The notes below the pieces were generated by a model that saw only the letters and a list, made by a program, of their open reading frames with translations, did not search any database and was not told where the DNA came from. A stretch of DNA of 64,000 bases, taken from NCBI GenBank assembly GCA_937128795.1, contig CAKZMQ010000001.1, positions 433,285-497,284 on the forward strand, written 5' to 3'. The stretch's first letter is position 1. Every line of letters starts with the position of its first letter. This document shows positions 38,250 through 48,332 of this stretch, in pieces. Made by a program: the position numbers and the translations under genes. This stretch comes from an uncultured Solirubrobacterales bacterium (GTDB taxonomy: Bacteria > Actinomycetota > Thermoleophilia > Solirubrobacterales > JACPNS01).

Positions 38250-39593
38250 GTGCTCGGCTCCCGGGCCGTAACCTTCGCGCGTCAGCAGCTGGCGGCACTT
38301 CGATCTAAGGAGAGCACCGGCACCAAATCCGCCGTCGGCCTGAGCGTCGCGGCGCTCGGAGGGAACGTCCTCGGGCTGGCATTCACGGTCGTCCTGGCGA
38401 GGGCGCTCGGTCCGGTCGGCTACGGATCGCTCGCGGCGCTGGTCTCGGCCTTTCTGATCGTGTCGATCGCCGGATCGGCATTGCAGATCACCGTCGCGCG
38501 CGAGGTAAGCGTCGAAGCCAGCCGCCACGATCCGACCCTGCGTTCGCACGTGCTGCGCTGGACATCGGCGACGCTCTCAATCACTGCTCTGTGCGTCGTC
38601 CTCGGAATCATCTTTCGCGGGCCGCTCGCGACGCTGACCGGCGTTGACGACGCACCGTGGGGGGCCGCGGCGATTCCGGCGACCGGCGGCGCATGGTTGT
38701 TTCTGTCGGTGCTGCGCGGAGCGCTGCAGGGGCTTCAGCGATTTCAAGCCGTCGCGCTCAGCATCGTCGGCGAGGCCGCTCTACGATTGGTCGCTGCCGC
38801 GACACTGGTCGGGCTCGGCTTCGGCGTAACCGGTGGGTTCCTCGGTAGCGCGTTGTCGATTCTGCTGACCGCAGGGATCCTCTTGGTGCCGCTACTGCGA
38901 GCGTTGAGCGGGCCGGTCGAGGTCGACCTGGAACCCGGACTCGACCTCGATCCGATCGTGCCGGTCGACGTCGAGAAGTCAAACTTTGGGTTCCTGTCGC
39001 TGGTTCGCAGCACCTGGCCTGCGCTCGTCGCGCTGACGTTGATTGCAATGCTCCAGAACTCCGACGTGATCATGGTCAAGCGCGCAGCAGACGAAACTTT
39101 GGCCGGCGCCTACGCGGCCGACGCCGTCGCCGCGAAGGTGATCGTCTGGGTCGCGATCGGGCTCGGCTTCTACGTGGTGCCGGAAGCGGCGCGGCGCGGC
39201 GCAGGCCCGGCTGCGCGTCGCCTACTCAGACGGGCGATCACATTGATCGCAGCTGCCGGCGGAGCGATGGTCGCGATCTATTTTGTGGCGGGCAAGCAGG
39301 TTCTTGAGCTGGCGTTCGGCACGGAGTACGGGATCGAGTCCGCTGCGCTGCCGTTGTTGGGCCTTGCGATGGTGTTTCTTGCGATCACCTACCTTGCCTG
39401 TCAGTTCTTTCTGGCGATCCGGCGATTCTCGTTTCTGGCGATCCTCGCCGTGGCCGTCGCAGTACAGATCGCGCTGGTGCAGAGCGTCGCGGAGTCGCCG
39501 TACGACACCGCGGTGGCGATGCTTTCGATTCAGTTCCTGGTGGCCGCGGCGATGGTTCTCGCCAGCGGTGCAGTGACCAAGAGAGAGGCATGA
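38250..39593 (+). CDS. Oligosaccharide flippase (Wzx-like)
   Basis: GLSVAALGGNVLGLAFTVVLARALGPVGYGSLAALVSAFLIVS; polytopic. Confidence 0.87.
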   Translation: MLGSRAVTFARQQLAALRSKESTGTKSAVGLSVAALGGNVLGLAFTVVLARALGPVGYGSLAALVSAFLIVSIAGSALQITVAREVSVEASRHDPTLRSHVLRWTSATLSITALCVVLGIIFRGPLATLTGVDDAPWGAAAIPATGGAWLFLSVLRGALQGLQRFQAVALSIVGEAALRLVAAATLVGLGFGVTGGFLGSALSILLTAGILLVPLLRALSGPVEVDLEPGLDLDPIVPVDVEKSNFGFLSLVRSTWPALVALTLIAMLQNSDVIMVKRAADETLAGAYAADAVAAKVIVWVAIGLGFYVVPEAARRGAGPAARRLLRRAITLIAAAGGAMVAIYFVAGKQVLELAFGTEYGIESAALPLLGLAMVFLAITYLACQFFLAIRRFSFLAILAVAVAVQIALVQSVAESPYDTAVAMLSIQFLVAAAMVLASGAVTKREA

Positions 39594-39594
39594 G

Positions 39595-40389
39595 ATGGCG
39601 TCCGAACCGTTCACATACGAAGGTGAAGATCTCGATGCGATGGATCTTGCCGACAACTACCACGACTGGATCCTCGATCGATTCGAACCGTTGCTGGGTG
39701 CCAACGTTGTCGAGGTTGGCGCGGGCACGGGTTCATTCTCGCGATTGATCGCCCGCCGCGCCGCTGCCAAGCGGCTGTTTCTGCTCGAACCCTCCGACGC
39801 GATGGCCGCGCAGCTCGCCGACGCGGCTCGCGAGATCACCGACGCCGAGACGACAACTGCCGTCGGTTTTCTCGATGGTCTGACCGCTGAGGTCAAGGCG
39901 TTCGAGCCCGACACGTTCGTCTACGTGAACGTGCTCGAGCATGTAGAGGAGGACGCGGCAGAGATCCAGCGTGTGTTCGATCTGCTTCCTGCCGGGGGAA
40001 CGCTCTGCGCCTTCGTTCCGGCACTGCCGTTTCTGTACAGCAAGTTCGACGAAAGCATCGATCACTACCGCAGGTACACGCTCGACGACATCGCGGGCAA
40101 ATGCGAAGCGGCCGGTTTCGAGGTCGTCGAACGCCGATACTTCGACATCGTCGGGATCCTGCCCTGGCTGATCAAGTTCAAGCTGCTTGGGTCGACGAAG
40201 CTGAACCCCGGGGCCGTTGGCGTCTACGACCGCTTCGTCGTTCCGATCATGCGTCGGGTCGAATCGGTGATTCGGCTGCCGATCGGGAAAAACGCGCTGG
40301 TGGTGGCGCGCAAACCGGCAGCTGCGACGAGCACGAGACCGAGTGGCGCTGGGGCGGGCCCGCAACCGCCGAATATCATCGCCAAATGA
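39595..40389 (+). CDS. SAM-dependent methyltransferase
   Basis: [57 protein letters not shown]. Confidence 0.87.
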   Translation: MASEPFTYEGEDLDAMDLADNYHDWILDRFEPLLGANVVEVGAGTGSFSRLIARRAAAKRLFLLEPSDAMAAQLADAAREITDAETTTAVGFLDGLTAEVKAFEPDTFVYVNVLEHVEEDAAEIQRVFDLLPAGGTLCAFVPALPFLYSKFDESIDHYRRYTLDDIAGKCEAAGFEVVERRYFDIVGILPWLIKFKLLGSTKLNPGAVGVYDRFVVPIMRRVESVIRLPIGKNALVVARKPAAATSTRPSGAGAGPQPPNIIAK

Positions 40390-41399
40390 GTTCCGAACAG
40401 CCGAGCGCTGACTTCTACTCCGGAAAGAAGATCGCCGTCACCGGCGGTTCGGGCTTTCTGGGCTCGCACGTCGTCGACCGGCTCGGCGCGCTGGGGATCG
40501 AACCTGCCGTGCCGCGTTCGAAGGACTACGACCTCACGCGTGAAGACGACGTAGCTCGTTTCTACGCAGATTTCAAGCCAGAGATCGTTCTGCATCTGGC
40601 GGCTCGTGTGGGCGGCATCGGTGCCAACTCGAAGAACCCCGGCGCCTATTGGTACGACAACCTGATGATGGGTGCGCTGCTGCTCGAACATGCGCGGCGC
40701 AATTCGGTCGACAAGTTCGTGCAACTGGGAACAATCTGCTCCTACCCGAAGTTCGCTCAAATCCCGTTTCGTGAGTCCGAGCTGTGGGACGGCTACCCGG
40801 AAGAGACGAACGCACCGTATGGAATTGCCAAAAAGGCGTTGCTCGCCGGCGCGCAGGGATATCGCGAGCAGTACAACCTCGACGTGATCTACCTGATGCC
40901 GGTCAACCTCTACGGACCGCGCGACAACTTCGACCTCGAGAGTTCGCACGTGATCCCCGCGCTGATCCGCAAGATGATCGAGGCGACTGAACGCGGCGAA
41001 GATGTCGACCTTTGGGGCGACGGCACACCGAGTCGCGAATTCCTGTTCGTCGACGAATGCGCGCGCGGGATCCTATTGGCGACCGAGCGCTACGACGAGC
41101 CCGAGCCGGTGAACCTCGGTGCTGGTTTCGAGATCACGATCAAGGATCTCGCCGACACGATCGCCCACGCGACGGGCTTCACGGGAAATATCAACTGGGA
41201 CACGACCAAGCCCGGCGGTCAGCCTCGACGCAAGCTCGACACTACGCGTGCACGCGAGGCATTCGGCTTTGAGGCGGCCGTTGGCTTCGACGAGGGCATC
41301 GCGCGCACGGTCGAGTGGTTCCGCGAGCATCGCGACTGGATTGACGCCGACGTTTCACGCCGCGCCGCCGCCGAACGTCGCGCCGCCGCGCGTCAATAG
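40386..41399 (+). CDS. fcl: GDP-L-fucose synthase-like epimerase/reductase
   Basis: [87 protein letters not shown]. Start revised from 40101. Confidence 0.93.
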   Translation: MSSEQPSADFYSGKKIAVTGGSGFLGSHVVDRLGALGIEPAVPRSKDYDLTREDDVARFYADFKPEIVLHLAARVGGIGANSKNPGAYWYDNLMMGALLLEHARRNSVDKFVQLGTICSYPKFAQIPFRESELWDGYPEETNAPYGIAKKALLAGAQGYREQYNLDVIYLMPVNLYGPRDNFDLESSHVIPALIRKMIEATERGEDVDLWGDGTPSREFLFVDECARGILLATERYDEPEPVNLGAGFEITIKDLADTIAHATGFTGNINWDTTKPGGQPRRKLDTTRAREAFGFEAAVGFDEGIARTVEWFREHRDWIDADVSRRAAAERRAAARQ

Positions 41400-41409
41400 A
41401 CGATTCGTG

Positions 41410-43545
41410 ATGTCGGCCAAACATCTGTTCCAGAGATTCTCCGCGAGCTCGCGCGCTCTGCAGATAGCGGCGATGACGTTTGTGCTGCTGATTGCGTTGG
41501 TGGTCGCGCTGTCGCAGCTCGTCTCGTCGCAACAACGCCTCAGCGGAAACAACGGCGTGTCACCGGATGCGTTCATCTCGATCATGTCGAGCAGTTCCGA
41601 TCCCCTGTGTGTTCAGGGCGTTGATCTGCCGCCGGACTCGGCAGGCATCAGGTTGTTCCTCGGCACGTATCACCGAAACGATCAGCAGATCTCGTTGACT
41701 GCCTTCGACGACGCCGGCAAAGAACTCGGCCGTGCGACATCGGCGAAGTTCGACGACGGCGATCGCGTGTTCGTGCCCGTTCCGACCAAGCAGAAGAACG
41801 ACCTCACACTCTGCGTCACACCCCTTGACGGACGGATTGCCGTTCCGGGGTCGCCGAATGGCAACGCCAACGTCGATCAGGTCTCGATGCTCGGAGACTC
41901 GCCCGTCAAAGGTGACATCTCGATCGAGTACATGCGCGCCGGGTCCGAATCGCTGATTTCGACCGTCGGAACGGTGTTCGATCGAGCAGCGCTTTTTCGC
42001 CCTGCGTGGATCGGCGCCTGGACGTACTACCTGGCGTTCCTCTGCTTCCTGCTTGTGATCGCGTTCGGCTGGTGGCTGTTGGTGAAGCGGTCCGGCGATC
42101 GCGGAGGGCGGCTGCGACCGCTGATCATCGCGGTCGCGGCGATTGCGTTCTTCAATGCGGTCGGCTGGGCGGTGGTGACGCCGGCGTTCAATACTCCCGA
42201 CGAGTTCTCGCACTTCACATACGTCGAGACGCTCTCTCGCGGCGAACTCCCCGACAAGGAGTTGGCGCCCGACGATCCCGGCAACTCGTATCTGGCGAGC
42301 TTGGTCTACGTCAGCGAGGTCACAGCTCGACCGATCATCGGCAAGCCATTCGTCAAGCTGCCCTGGTCGCAGGCAGCGGAGGACAAGATGTATGAAAACT
42401 ACGAGGCGATTCGCGACACGAACGACAGCGCATACGGCCTGACGCCAGCCCGTGGCTATTCGCCTGTGTACTACGCCCCGGCGGTGATCGCATACGAGCT
42501 CGGCGGCGTCGGCAATGTTTTCGACCGGCTGTTCTTCATCCGGCTCTACTCGGCGCTGTTCTTTGCGCTGGCCGTGGTCTTTGCGATGTTGTTCGCCCGC
42601 GAATTGTTTCCCCGAACCACCTGGGCGCCGTTGGTCGCGGGCCTGGCAGTCGCCTTCGAACCGATGGCAGCGCATATCTCCGGAGGTGCATCAAACGACA
42701 GCATGATGATGGCCACGTGCACTGCGGCGCTGTATTTTGGCGCGAGGATCCTTCGGCGCGGCCCGACGTTCCGCGACGCCTTCGCTATGGCGACTGCGTT
42801 TGCGCTGGCCGTCGCAGCAAAGCCGACATCCGCTGGCATCGTTGTGGCGTTGCTGCTCGTGGCACTGGTTTCTGTATTTCGATCTGATGAGCGGCTGCGA
42901 ACGCTGTTCGTGTTCGTGAAGGCGTCGATCGTGCCGGTAATCGCCCTGGCACTTGTGCAACTGCAGTTCGGCGCCGGCGCCAGCGAGGCCGGAACGATCG
43001 CGACGACTGCCGGAGAGCGGCCCGCCTCACTGACCGGTTTCCTCAGCTACGTGTGGCAGTGGTATCTGCCGTCGATCGGCTCGATGGACGAATACTTCGT
43101 CGGAACACCGCCGGCATTCAAGGCTTTCATCGGCGGCGCATTCGCCGACTTCAACGCGCTCGACACGCGTTTCCCGGATGGCGTCTACTACGTTGCGTTC
43201 GCCGCGCTACTCGGGCTTTGCCTGCTTGCGCTGCGCGCGATCTGGCTGCGTCGAGACAGGATGCACGAGATCTGGCCTTTCGTCGCGTACACATCGCTTG
43301 CATTGGTGGGCGTCGCGCTCTTTGTCAATTCGACTGGATATTTTCTTTTCATCCAGGACGGGCAGCTCTTCGCCCAGGGTCGCTACCTGTTCCCCGCGAT
43401 CGCGGTCTTCGGCGCCCTGATCGTGGCGGGAGCGTTGGGTTCGGGAAGGCGACTCGCTTTGCCACTCGCGAGCGCATGCGTGATCGCGCTGGCGTGCACG
43501 AACCTGTTCGGCATGGCGATTTCGCTGTCGCGGTTTTACCTCTGA
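41410..43545 (+). CDS. DUF2142-like polytopic membrane protein (GT-C-like)
   Basis: TPAFNTPDEFSHFTYVETLSRGELP; PVYYAPAVIAYELGG; QGRYLFPAIAVFGALIVAG. Start revised from 41119. Confidence 0.82.
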   Translation: MSAKHLFQRFSASSRALQIAAMTFVLLIALVVALSQLVSSQQRLSGNNGVSPDAFISIMSSSSDPLCVQGVDLPPDSAGIRLFLGTYHRNDQQISLTAFDDAGKELGRATSAKFDDGDRVFVPVPTKQKNDLTLCVTPLDGRIAVPGSPNGNANVDQVSMLGDSPVKGDISIEYMRAGSESLISTVGTVFDRAALFRPAWIGAWTYYLAFLCFLLVIAFGWWLLVKRSGDRGGRLRPLIIAVAAIAFFNAVGWAVVTPAFNTPDEFSHFTYVETLSRGELPDKELAPDDPGNSYLASLVYVSEVTARPIIGKPFVKLPWSQAAEDKMYENYEAIRDTNDSAYGLTPARGYSPVYYAPAVIAYELGGVGNVFDRLFFIRLYSALFFALAVVFAMLFARELFPRTTWAPLVAGLAVAFEPMAAHISGGASNDSMMMATCTAALYFGARILRRGPTFRDAFAMATAFALAVAAKPTSAGIVVALLLVALVSVFRSDERLRTLFVFVKASIVPVIALALVQLQFGAGASEAGTIATTAGERPASLTGFLSYVWQWYLPSIGSMDEYFVGTPPAFKAFIGGAFADFNALDTRFPDGVYYVAFAALLGLCLLALRAIWLRRDRMHEIWPFVAYTSLALVGVALFVNSTGYFLFIQDGQLFAQGRYLFPAIAVFGALIVAGALGSGRRLALPLASACVIALACTNLFGMAISLSRFYL

Positions 43546-43552
43546 GCGTGAA

Positions 43553-45658
43553 CTAGATCAGCGCGCCGGCCTGCCACTCCGACGAGCGGTCGGCCTCGGC
43601 GTGAACCTGCTCGATCGCCTCAACGACCATCGCAGCACTCTTGCTCCACGGATGCGCGTGCGCGTATCCCACACCCGCCGCCGCCAACTCTGCGCGCCGT
43701 TCGCGGTCGTCGAGCAGACCGACTATGCGGTCGGCGATGTCGGTGCTTTGGTCGCTCGCCAAGGTGATCACCTCGCCGTTCGCACCGAAGGCGCCCTCGC
43801 AGGCGCGTCCGGCAAGTTCGACGACCGGGAGCCCGCAGGCCATCATCTCGGCCGGAATCAGCGAGTAGTTGGTCAGCGAGAGACTAAGTCCGACGGTGGC
43901 CTCGTTGTAGAGCCGCCGTAGACGGGCGTGCGAGACGACGCCGAGGTGCTCATACTCGAACGGTGCGGCGATCAGGGCGTGCGTGCCGTAGAGCACGATT
44001 CGCGTGTTCGGCTTGCGACGTTTCACCTCGGCCAGCGCGAGCAGGCCGAGCTCAACGGCGCGGCGCTCGGTGAAGCTGCGTGCGTAGAAGACCACGGTGT
44101 CGTCGCGCCGCGGGATGTCCATCGGCGCGTACTCCTCGCCGTCGACGCCCAGCAGAAACGGAGTGGCACCCGCGCCGTAGCGCTGTTTCATCATGTCGGC
44201 AAGCCAGGGGCTGGCGCAGATGCAGTGCAGCCCGAAGCTGTAACTACGTGCCGCGAACAATGAGCGAGTCGATGTGGCGTCGAATTCTGCCTCGTGGTCC
44301 TGTACGAAGTAGGCGCGTGATCCACAGCCGGCGAGCCGCAGAACTCTGTAGACCGTGTCCCAGCCGGTCGCGACCGCAACGTCGGCGCCGATCCAATGCC
44401 GAAATCCGGCGTGAACCGGTGCCTCGAGATCCATGTAGTGGTCGGCGATCCGCTTGCGCATCGTGCCCTCGCCACCAACGTCGATGCCCTGCGGGTCGTA
44501 GACCCAGATCGAACAGCGGTGCCCCGCGGCCTCCAGCGCCTTGACCATCCGAAAAATCGTCGTGTGGCCGCCGCCGCCAACACCGAACGGCGGCACGACC
44601 CACGCCACGTGTAGGCGCTCGCCGGGTGCCGCTGTTCGCGCGAGCGGAACGATGCCCTCGCGCTCGACCTCCGCCACGTCCTCGTACGGAGAATCGCCGA
44701 TCGGCGGGATGTGCAGCGCGTGGCCACCGGTGCGCTGTTCGAACGAAAGCGCCTGCTGGACACGCGCGGGCAGTCGACCGGCGCGTGCGCCGAGACCGCC
44801 GAAACCGACGCGGCCGGTGTGGTAAATCGCACTGCGAGCACGCCACGCGGCCCGCCTCCAGCCGGGTTGACCGAGCTGCCGGATGAATTCGTCGTCGGCC
44901 GCGACCGATTCGGCGATCACCTGCATCGCCTTGCCCGCCGACGCTTCGGTGCGCTCGCCGACCGACTCACTGAGACCGCGGTACTCGTCGAAGTAGCGCT
45001 TGAACGACTCGACCATTCCGTAGTCGTGCGAATGCCAAGCCGCCGAGCCGGGCGCGTAGACCTTGCTCCAACCGCGGGCCATGATGTCCTTGCCGAAGGC
45101 TTGGTCCTCGGCGTACGCCACGTCGCGAAACGGCGTCTGCTGCCAGGCGGCACGCGCGATGCAGGAGTTCGAGTTGGAGAGGTAGGTGTTGTCGCCCGGC
45201 AACTGCAGCACCGGTCCGTCCTGACCGTCGGACATTTTCGCGAAGTGGTCGTGCAGCAGTCGCGCCATCAACGGGCTGACGCCCGGCCTGGGAAGGTGCG
45301 GTCCGAACGCCGCACCGACCTGCGGTGCCATCGAAAAGGCCTCTCGGTAGGCGGCCAGCCAGTGCTCCGAAGCAGGCGTCGCATCCTGCGTCAGAAACGC
45401 GATCAGATCGCCACTGGTGTTCTGCACTGCGAGGTTGCGCGTGCGGCCGTGGCCGAACTCCGATTTGTCGATCGACATCAACCGCAGCGCCGCGAACGTC
45501 TGCTGGTGCCGTTCGACGATCTCCAGCGACCGGTCGCTGGATCCCGAATCGATCACGAGAACCTCAAAGGGCTCGTCGATCTGTTGGCCGGTCACGGCGG
45601 TCAGTACTTCGTCGAGCAGATCCTCGCCGTTGAGTACGGGTATCACGACCGAGATCAC
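43553..45658 (-). CDS. Two-domain GT2 + GT4 glycosyltransferase (rhamnosyltransferase-like N-terminal half)
   Basis: GT2: ISVVIPVLNGEDLLDEVLTAV, VIDSGSSDRSLEIV. GT4: HVAWVVPPFGVGGGGHTTIFRMVKALEAAGHRCSIWVYDP. GTG start 45658 preferred over 45907. Confidence 0.85.
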   Translation of the reverse strand: MISVVIPVLNGEDLLDEVLTAVTGQQIDEPFEVLVIDSGSSDRSLEIVERHQQTFAALRLMSIDKSEFGHGRTRNLAVQNTSGDLIAFLTQDATPASEHWLAAYREAFSMAPQVGAAFGPHLPRPGVSPLMARLLHDHFAKMSDGQDGPVLQLPGDNTYLSNSNSCIARAAWQQTPFRDVAYAEDQAFGKDIMARGWSKVYAPGSAAWHSHDYGMVESFKRYFDEYRGLSESVGERTEASAGKAMQVIAESVAADDEFIRQLGQPGWRRAAWRARSAIYHTGRVGFGGLGARAGRLPARVQQALSFEQRTGGHALHIPPIGDSPYEDVAEVEREGIVPLARTAAPGERLHVAWVVPPFGVGGGGHTTIFRMVKALEAAGHRCSIWVYDPQGIDVGGEGTMRKRIADHYMDLEAPVHAGFRHWIGADVAVATGWDTVYRVLRLAGCGSRAYFVQDHEAEFDATSTRSLFAARSYSFGLHCICASPWLADMMKQRYGAGATPFLLGVDGEEYAPMDIPRRDDTVVFYARSFTERRAVELGLLALAEVKRRKPNTRIVLYGTHALIAAPFEYEHLGVVSHARLRRLYNEATVGLSLSLTNYSLIPAEMMACGLPVVELAGRACEGAFGANGEVITLASDQSTDIADRIVGLLDDRERRAELAAAGVGYAHAHPWSKSAAMVVEAIEQVHAEADRSSEWQAGALI

Positions 45659-45677
45659 GCCGGGCTTCGCCTTTTTG

Positions 45678-46592
45678 TCATCGGCCGCGCAACACGTTGC
45701 GCGCACGTCTGAAGAGCACGATGCCGCGGGCCCAGAGGTTGACCAACGCCGCGGCCCAGCCGCGCTTCTCGATCGCGGCACGAAGAGCAAGTTCGTGTTC
45801 GTCGTACCAGGCGAGTTCCGATTCGAGTTCTCGGATGCGGTCGGCCTGCATCGCGTTCTCGGCCTTGACTCCCTCGATCTCGTGTTCGGCGCGTTCGCGC
45901 GTTGCATGCAGCTCGGCGATCATGTTGCGCAGCACCAGGCTGCGCGTGACGGCGAGCTGCGGGCGGAATTCGGGGAACTCTGCCTGCGCCGCGAGCACCA
46001 CTGTGTACAGCTCCTCGCCCGGCTCCGCAGCTGCGAGTTTGCGCACCGACGCGGCGACAGCTTTGCTCGGTTCGTCATTGGCGAACATCGCGTCGTCGAA
46101 CAGTGCCGAGGCGACCCAGTTGTGTTGACGCATCTGCAGCGTGCGCGCAAAATGCGCCTCGATCTGCTGCCGCAGCGGCGCAAATTCAGGGCGGTTGGGC
46201 ATGCGCACGAGTGCGATCCCGCGGTCTGCGGTGACCACGCGGGCGAGCTGGGAGATACCGAATTTGGCGGCGTCGTCGACGGCCAAAAGGTCGGCGACGA
46301 GCAGTTCGTATGCCCCATCGGCCGGGCCGTCGAGCGCACCGAGTTCGCACGAGTCGAGGTGTGCCGCAATGCCCGCGAGTGCACTAGTGCCGTCGTCGAC
46401 GACGAGCACCTTGCGACCACGCGCCAATTCGCTGGCCATCGCCAGAAATGCGATGCGCTCCGCTGCGGCGACCGCTTCGTCGGCGACGGTGCCATTTGCG
46501 TTGTTCGCGGTGGTCGCCACGGCGTCCGCACTCGCAACTTCGGGCAGATCGGCGGGCTCAATCGCGGCTGGTGAAATCTGAGGATCGGCCAC
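45678..46592 (-). CDS. Uncharacterised protein, possible degenerate Rossmann-like domain plus coiled coil
   Basis: LARGRKVLVVDDGTSALAGIAAHLD...ALVRMPNRPEFAPLRQQIEAHF then RERAEHEIEGVKAENAMQADRIRELESELAWYDEHE; between two GT genes. Confidence 0.6.
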   Translation of the reverse strand: MADPQISPAAIEPADLPEVASADAVATTANNANGTVADEAVAAAERIAFLAMASELARGRKVLVVDDGTSALAGIAAHLDSCELGALDGPADGAYELLVADLLAVDDAAKFGISQLARVVTADRGIALVRMPNRPEFAPLRQQIEAHFARTLQMRQHNWVASALFDDAMFANDEPSKAVAASVRKLAAAEPGEELYTVVLAAQAEFPEFRPQLAVTRSLVLRNMIAELHATRERAEHEIEGVKAENAMQADRIRELESELAWYDEHELALRAAIEKRGWAAALVNLWARGIVLFRRARNVLRGR

Positions 46593-46658
46593 GAAAAGAC
46601 CCTACCAATGCACCCCGGCGCAAAACGACCGGTCGAGCGGCGAAGGAGGGCTGCGCGA

Positions 46659-47660
46659 CTAGGGCAGATCGGTCGCGCGTTGCGAGCCGCCGCGACCGTC
46701 GAGCGACAGCCTGCGAGTCAGCGCGACGGGTAGGCGGTCGGCGCGTCCGCCGAGCCATTCTCCCAGTTGACGCAATCCATGGTGCCGGAGTGATCGAAAG
46801 GTCCAGAGCATCAACGATGGCCCGCGTGTGCCTTCCTCGCGCATGAACTGTCGGTCGCCGCTGACCAGACTGAGCACGTTGCGAACGCCGGTGATCGGCC
46901 GAAACGGCGTGCAGTGGCCGAACACCTCGAGCACGCCCCGGTAGTCGTCGAAGCGACGCTTGAGCCACCGCCAATCGCTGTAGTCGTGGGAATGCAGCAC
47001 CGCGGCCCTTGGGTGGAAGACTTTCGCGTAGCCACGTTCGAGCATCTCCCGCCCGAGCAGTTGGTCCTCCGCGTACGGCACCTCTCTGTACGGGACTTGC
47101 TGCCATGCCCACCTTGCCACGGCACCATTCGCGTCCGAGAAGAAGACGTAGTCGCCCTTGCGCAGCTCATAGTCCTCGCGCGCGGCGGCACCCTCGCCGA
47201 TTTGTTGGATGTCGACGCTCTCGCCGTCGCCCCACGAGCTGAAATGTTCGAGCATCTCGCGGCGAACCATCGGCGAGTGCTCTGGCCGCGGAAGCTGTGG
47301 TCCGAACACGAGCGCGACTTCGTCGGCCTGCGCGAAACCCTCGACGATCGCGTCGAGCCAGCCTTCGCTGGCTGGGGTGGAGTCGTCGGTCAGCATCGCG
47401 ACGACGTCACCGGTCGACTGCTCGATCGCCATGTTGCGGGTTGCGCCGTGCTGAAACTGCGACTTGTCGATCTCGATCAATCGGGCACCGGCATCGCGTG
47501 CGGCTTCGACGGAGCCATCGGTCGAGCCCGAATCGACGATCAGGATCTCCAGCTCAACGCCGCTCGCGTTGCGTTGCCGCTTCAGCGCGGCGAGCGTCTC
47601 ACGAAACCTCACCCCGCCATTGAGCACGGGAATCGCGACAGTCAGTTTCTGCACTTCCAT
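46659..47660 (-). CDS. GT2 family glycosyltransferase (rhamnosyltransferase-like)
   Basis: MEVQKLTVAIPVLNGGVRFRETLAALK; ILIVDSGSTDGSVEAARDAGARLIEIDKSQFQHGATRNMAIEQSTGDVVAMLTDDSTPAS. Confidence 0.92.
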   Translation of the reverse strand: MEVQKLTVAIPVLNGGVRFRETLAALKRQRNASGVELEILIVDSGSTDGSVEAARDAGARLIEIDKSQFQHGATRNMAIEQSTGDVVAMLTDDSTPASEGWLDAIVEGFAQADEVALVFGPQLPRPEHSPMVRREMLEHFSSWGDGESVDIQQIGEGAAAREDYELRKGDYVFFSDANGAVARWAWQQVPYREVPYAEDQLLGREMLERGYAKVFHPRAAVLHSHDYSDWRWLKRRFDDYRGVLEVFGHCTPFRPITGVRNVLSLVSGDRQFMREEGTRGPSLMLWTFRSLRHHGLRQLGEWLGGRADRLPVALTRRLSLDGRGGSQRATDLP

Positions 47661-47687
47661 ACCGCGCGCGACTGTAGTCTGCGCTTC

Positions 47688-48110
47688 ATGACCAACACAC
47701 TCACAGAGACACTTCAAGGCGACGGCTTCGCGGCCGGAACGCTCGACTCGATGGGCGAGGGACCGGGGTTTCGCAAGATACGCGCAGATCTCGGCGTCCA
47801 GGAGATGGGCGTCAACGCGATCGTCCTACCACCGAAGATCGCCAGCGGTACGCATTGGCACGAGCGCCAGGAGGAGGTCTATTTCGTGCACAAGGGCACG
47901 CTGCGCTTCACTCTCGGCGAACAGGACGAGCACGAGGTCGTACTCGGTCCGGGCGGAGTGATCCGCGTAGACCCGAGCACGCAGCGCAGCATCGCCAACA
48001 TCGGCGACGACGAAGCGATCTACGTCTGCTTCGGCGCCGCCGGCGGCTACGTCGGCCGCGACGGCCACCACCGAGAGGGCGAACCGCGCGTGCGCGAAGT
48101 CACTACTTAA
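47688..48110 (+). CDS. Cupin-domain protein
   Basis: GTHWHERQEEVYFVHKGTLRFTLGEQDEHEVVLGPGGVIRVDPSTQRSIANIGDDEAIYVCFG. Start revised from 46914. Confidence 0.87.
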   Translation: MTNTLTETLQGDGFAAGTLDSMGEGPGFRKIRADLGVQEMGVNAIVLPPKIASGTHWHERQEEVYFVHKGTLRFTLGEQDEHEVVLGPGGVIRVDPSTQRSIANIGDDEAIYVCFGAAGGYVGRDGHHREGEPRVREVTT

Positions 48111-48143
48111 AGAGAAGGAGCCGGCTTGCGCCGGCTCTTCTCA
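48111..48143 (+). terminator. Rho-independent-type terminator of the cupin gene
   Basis: aagGAGCCGGC-ttgc-GCCGGCTCttc immediately after the cupin stop. Confidence 0.65.
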
Positions 48144-48332
48144 CAGCAATCCCCGGCCTCCGCAGTCGGGGGTTGCGTTTCCAGCTCCCGAGCAGCTCAG
48201 AGACCGGGGGCCAGAAGTTCGCGATTCATCCGTTTAGGGTTCGATGCCTCGAATCGGATGCAAACTCTCTGTCGGCAGTCCGCAGAGATCGTTGCCCAAT
48301 TCGACGCAAGATCAACGTAGGATCGATGTTGC

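Noticed and set aside
44711-45712. 333-aa + strand ORF and 45417-46574 385-aa + strand ORF
   Set aside because: Antisense to the GT2-GT4 fusion and the orphan coiled-coil protein; no motifs.
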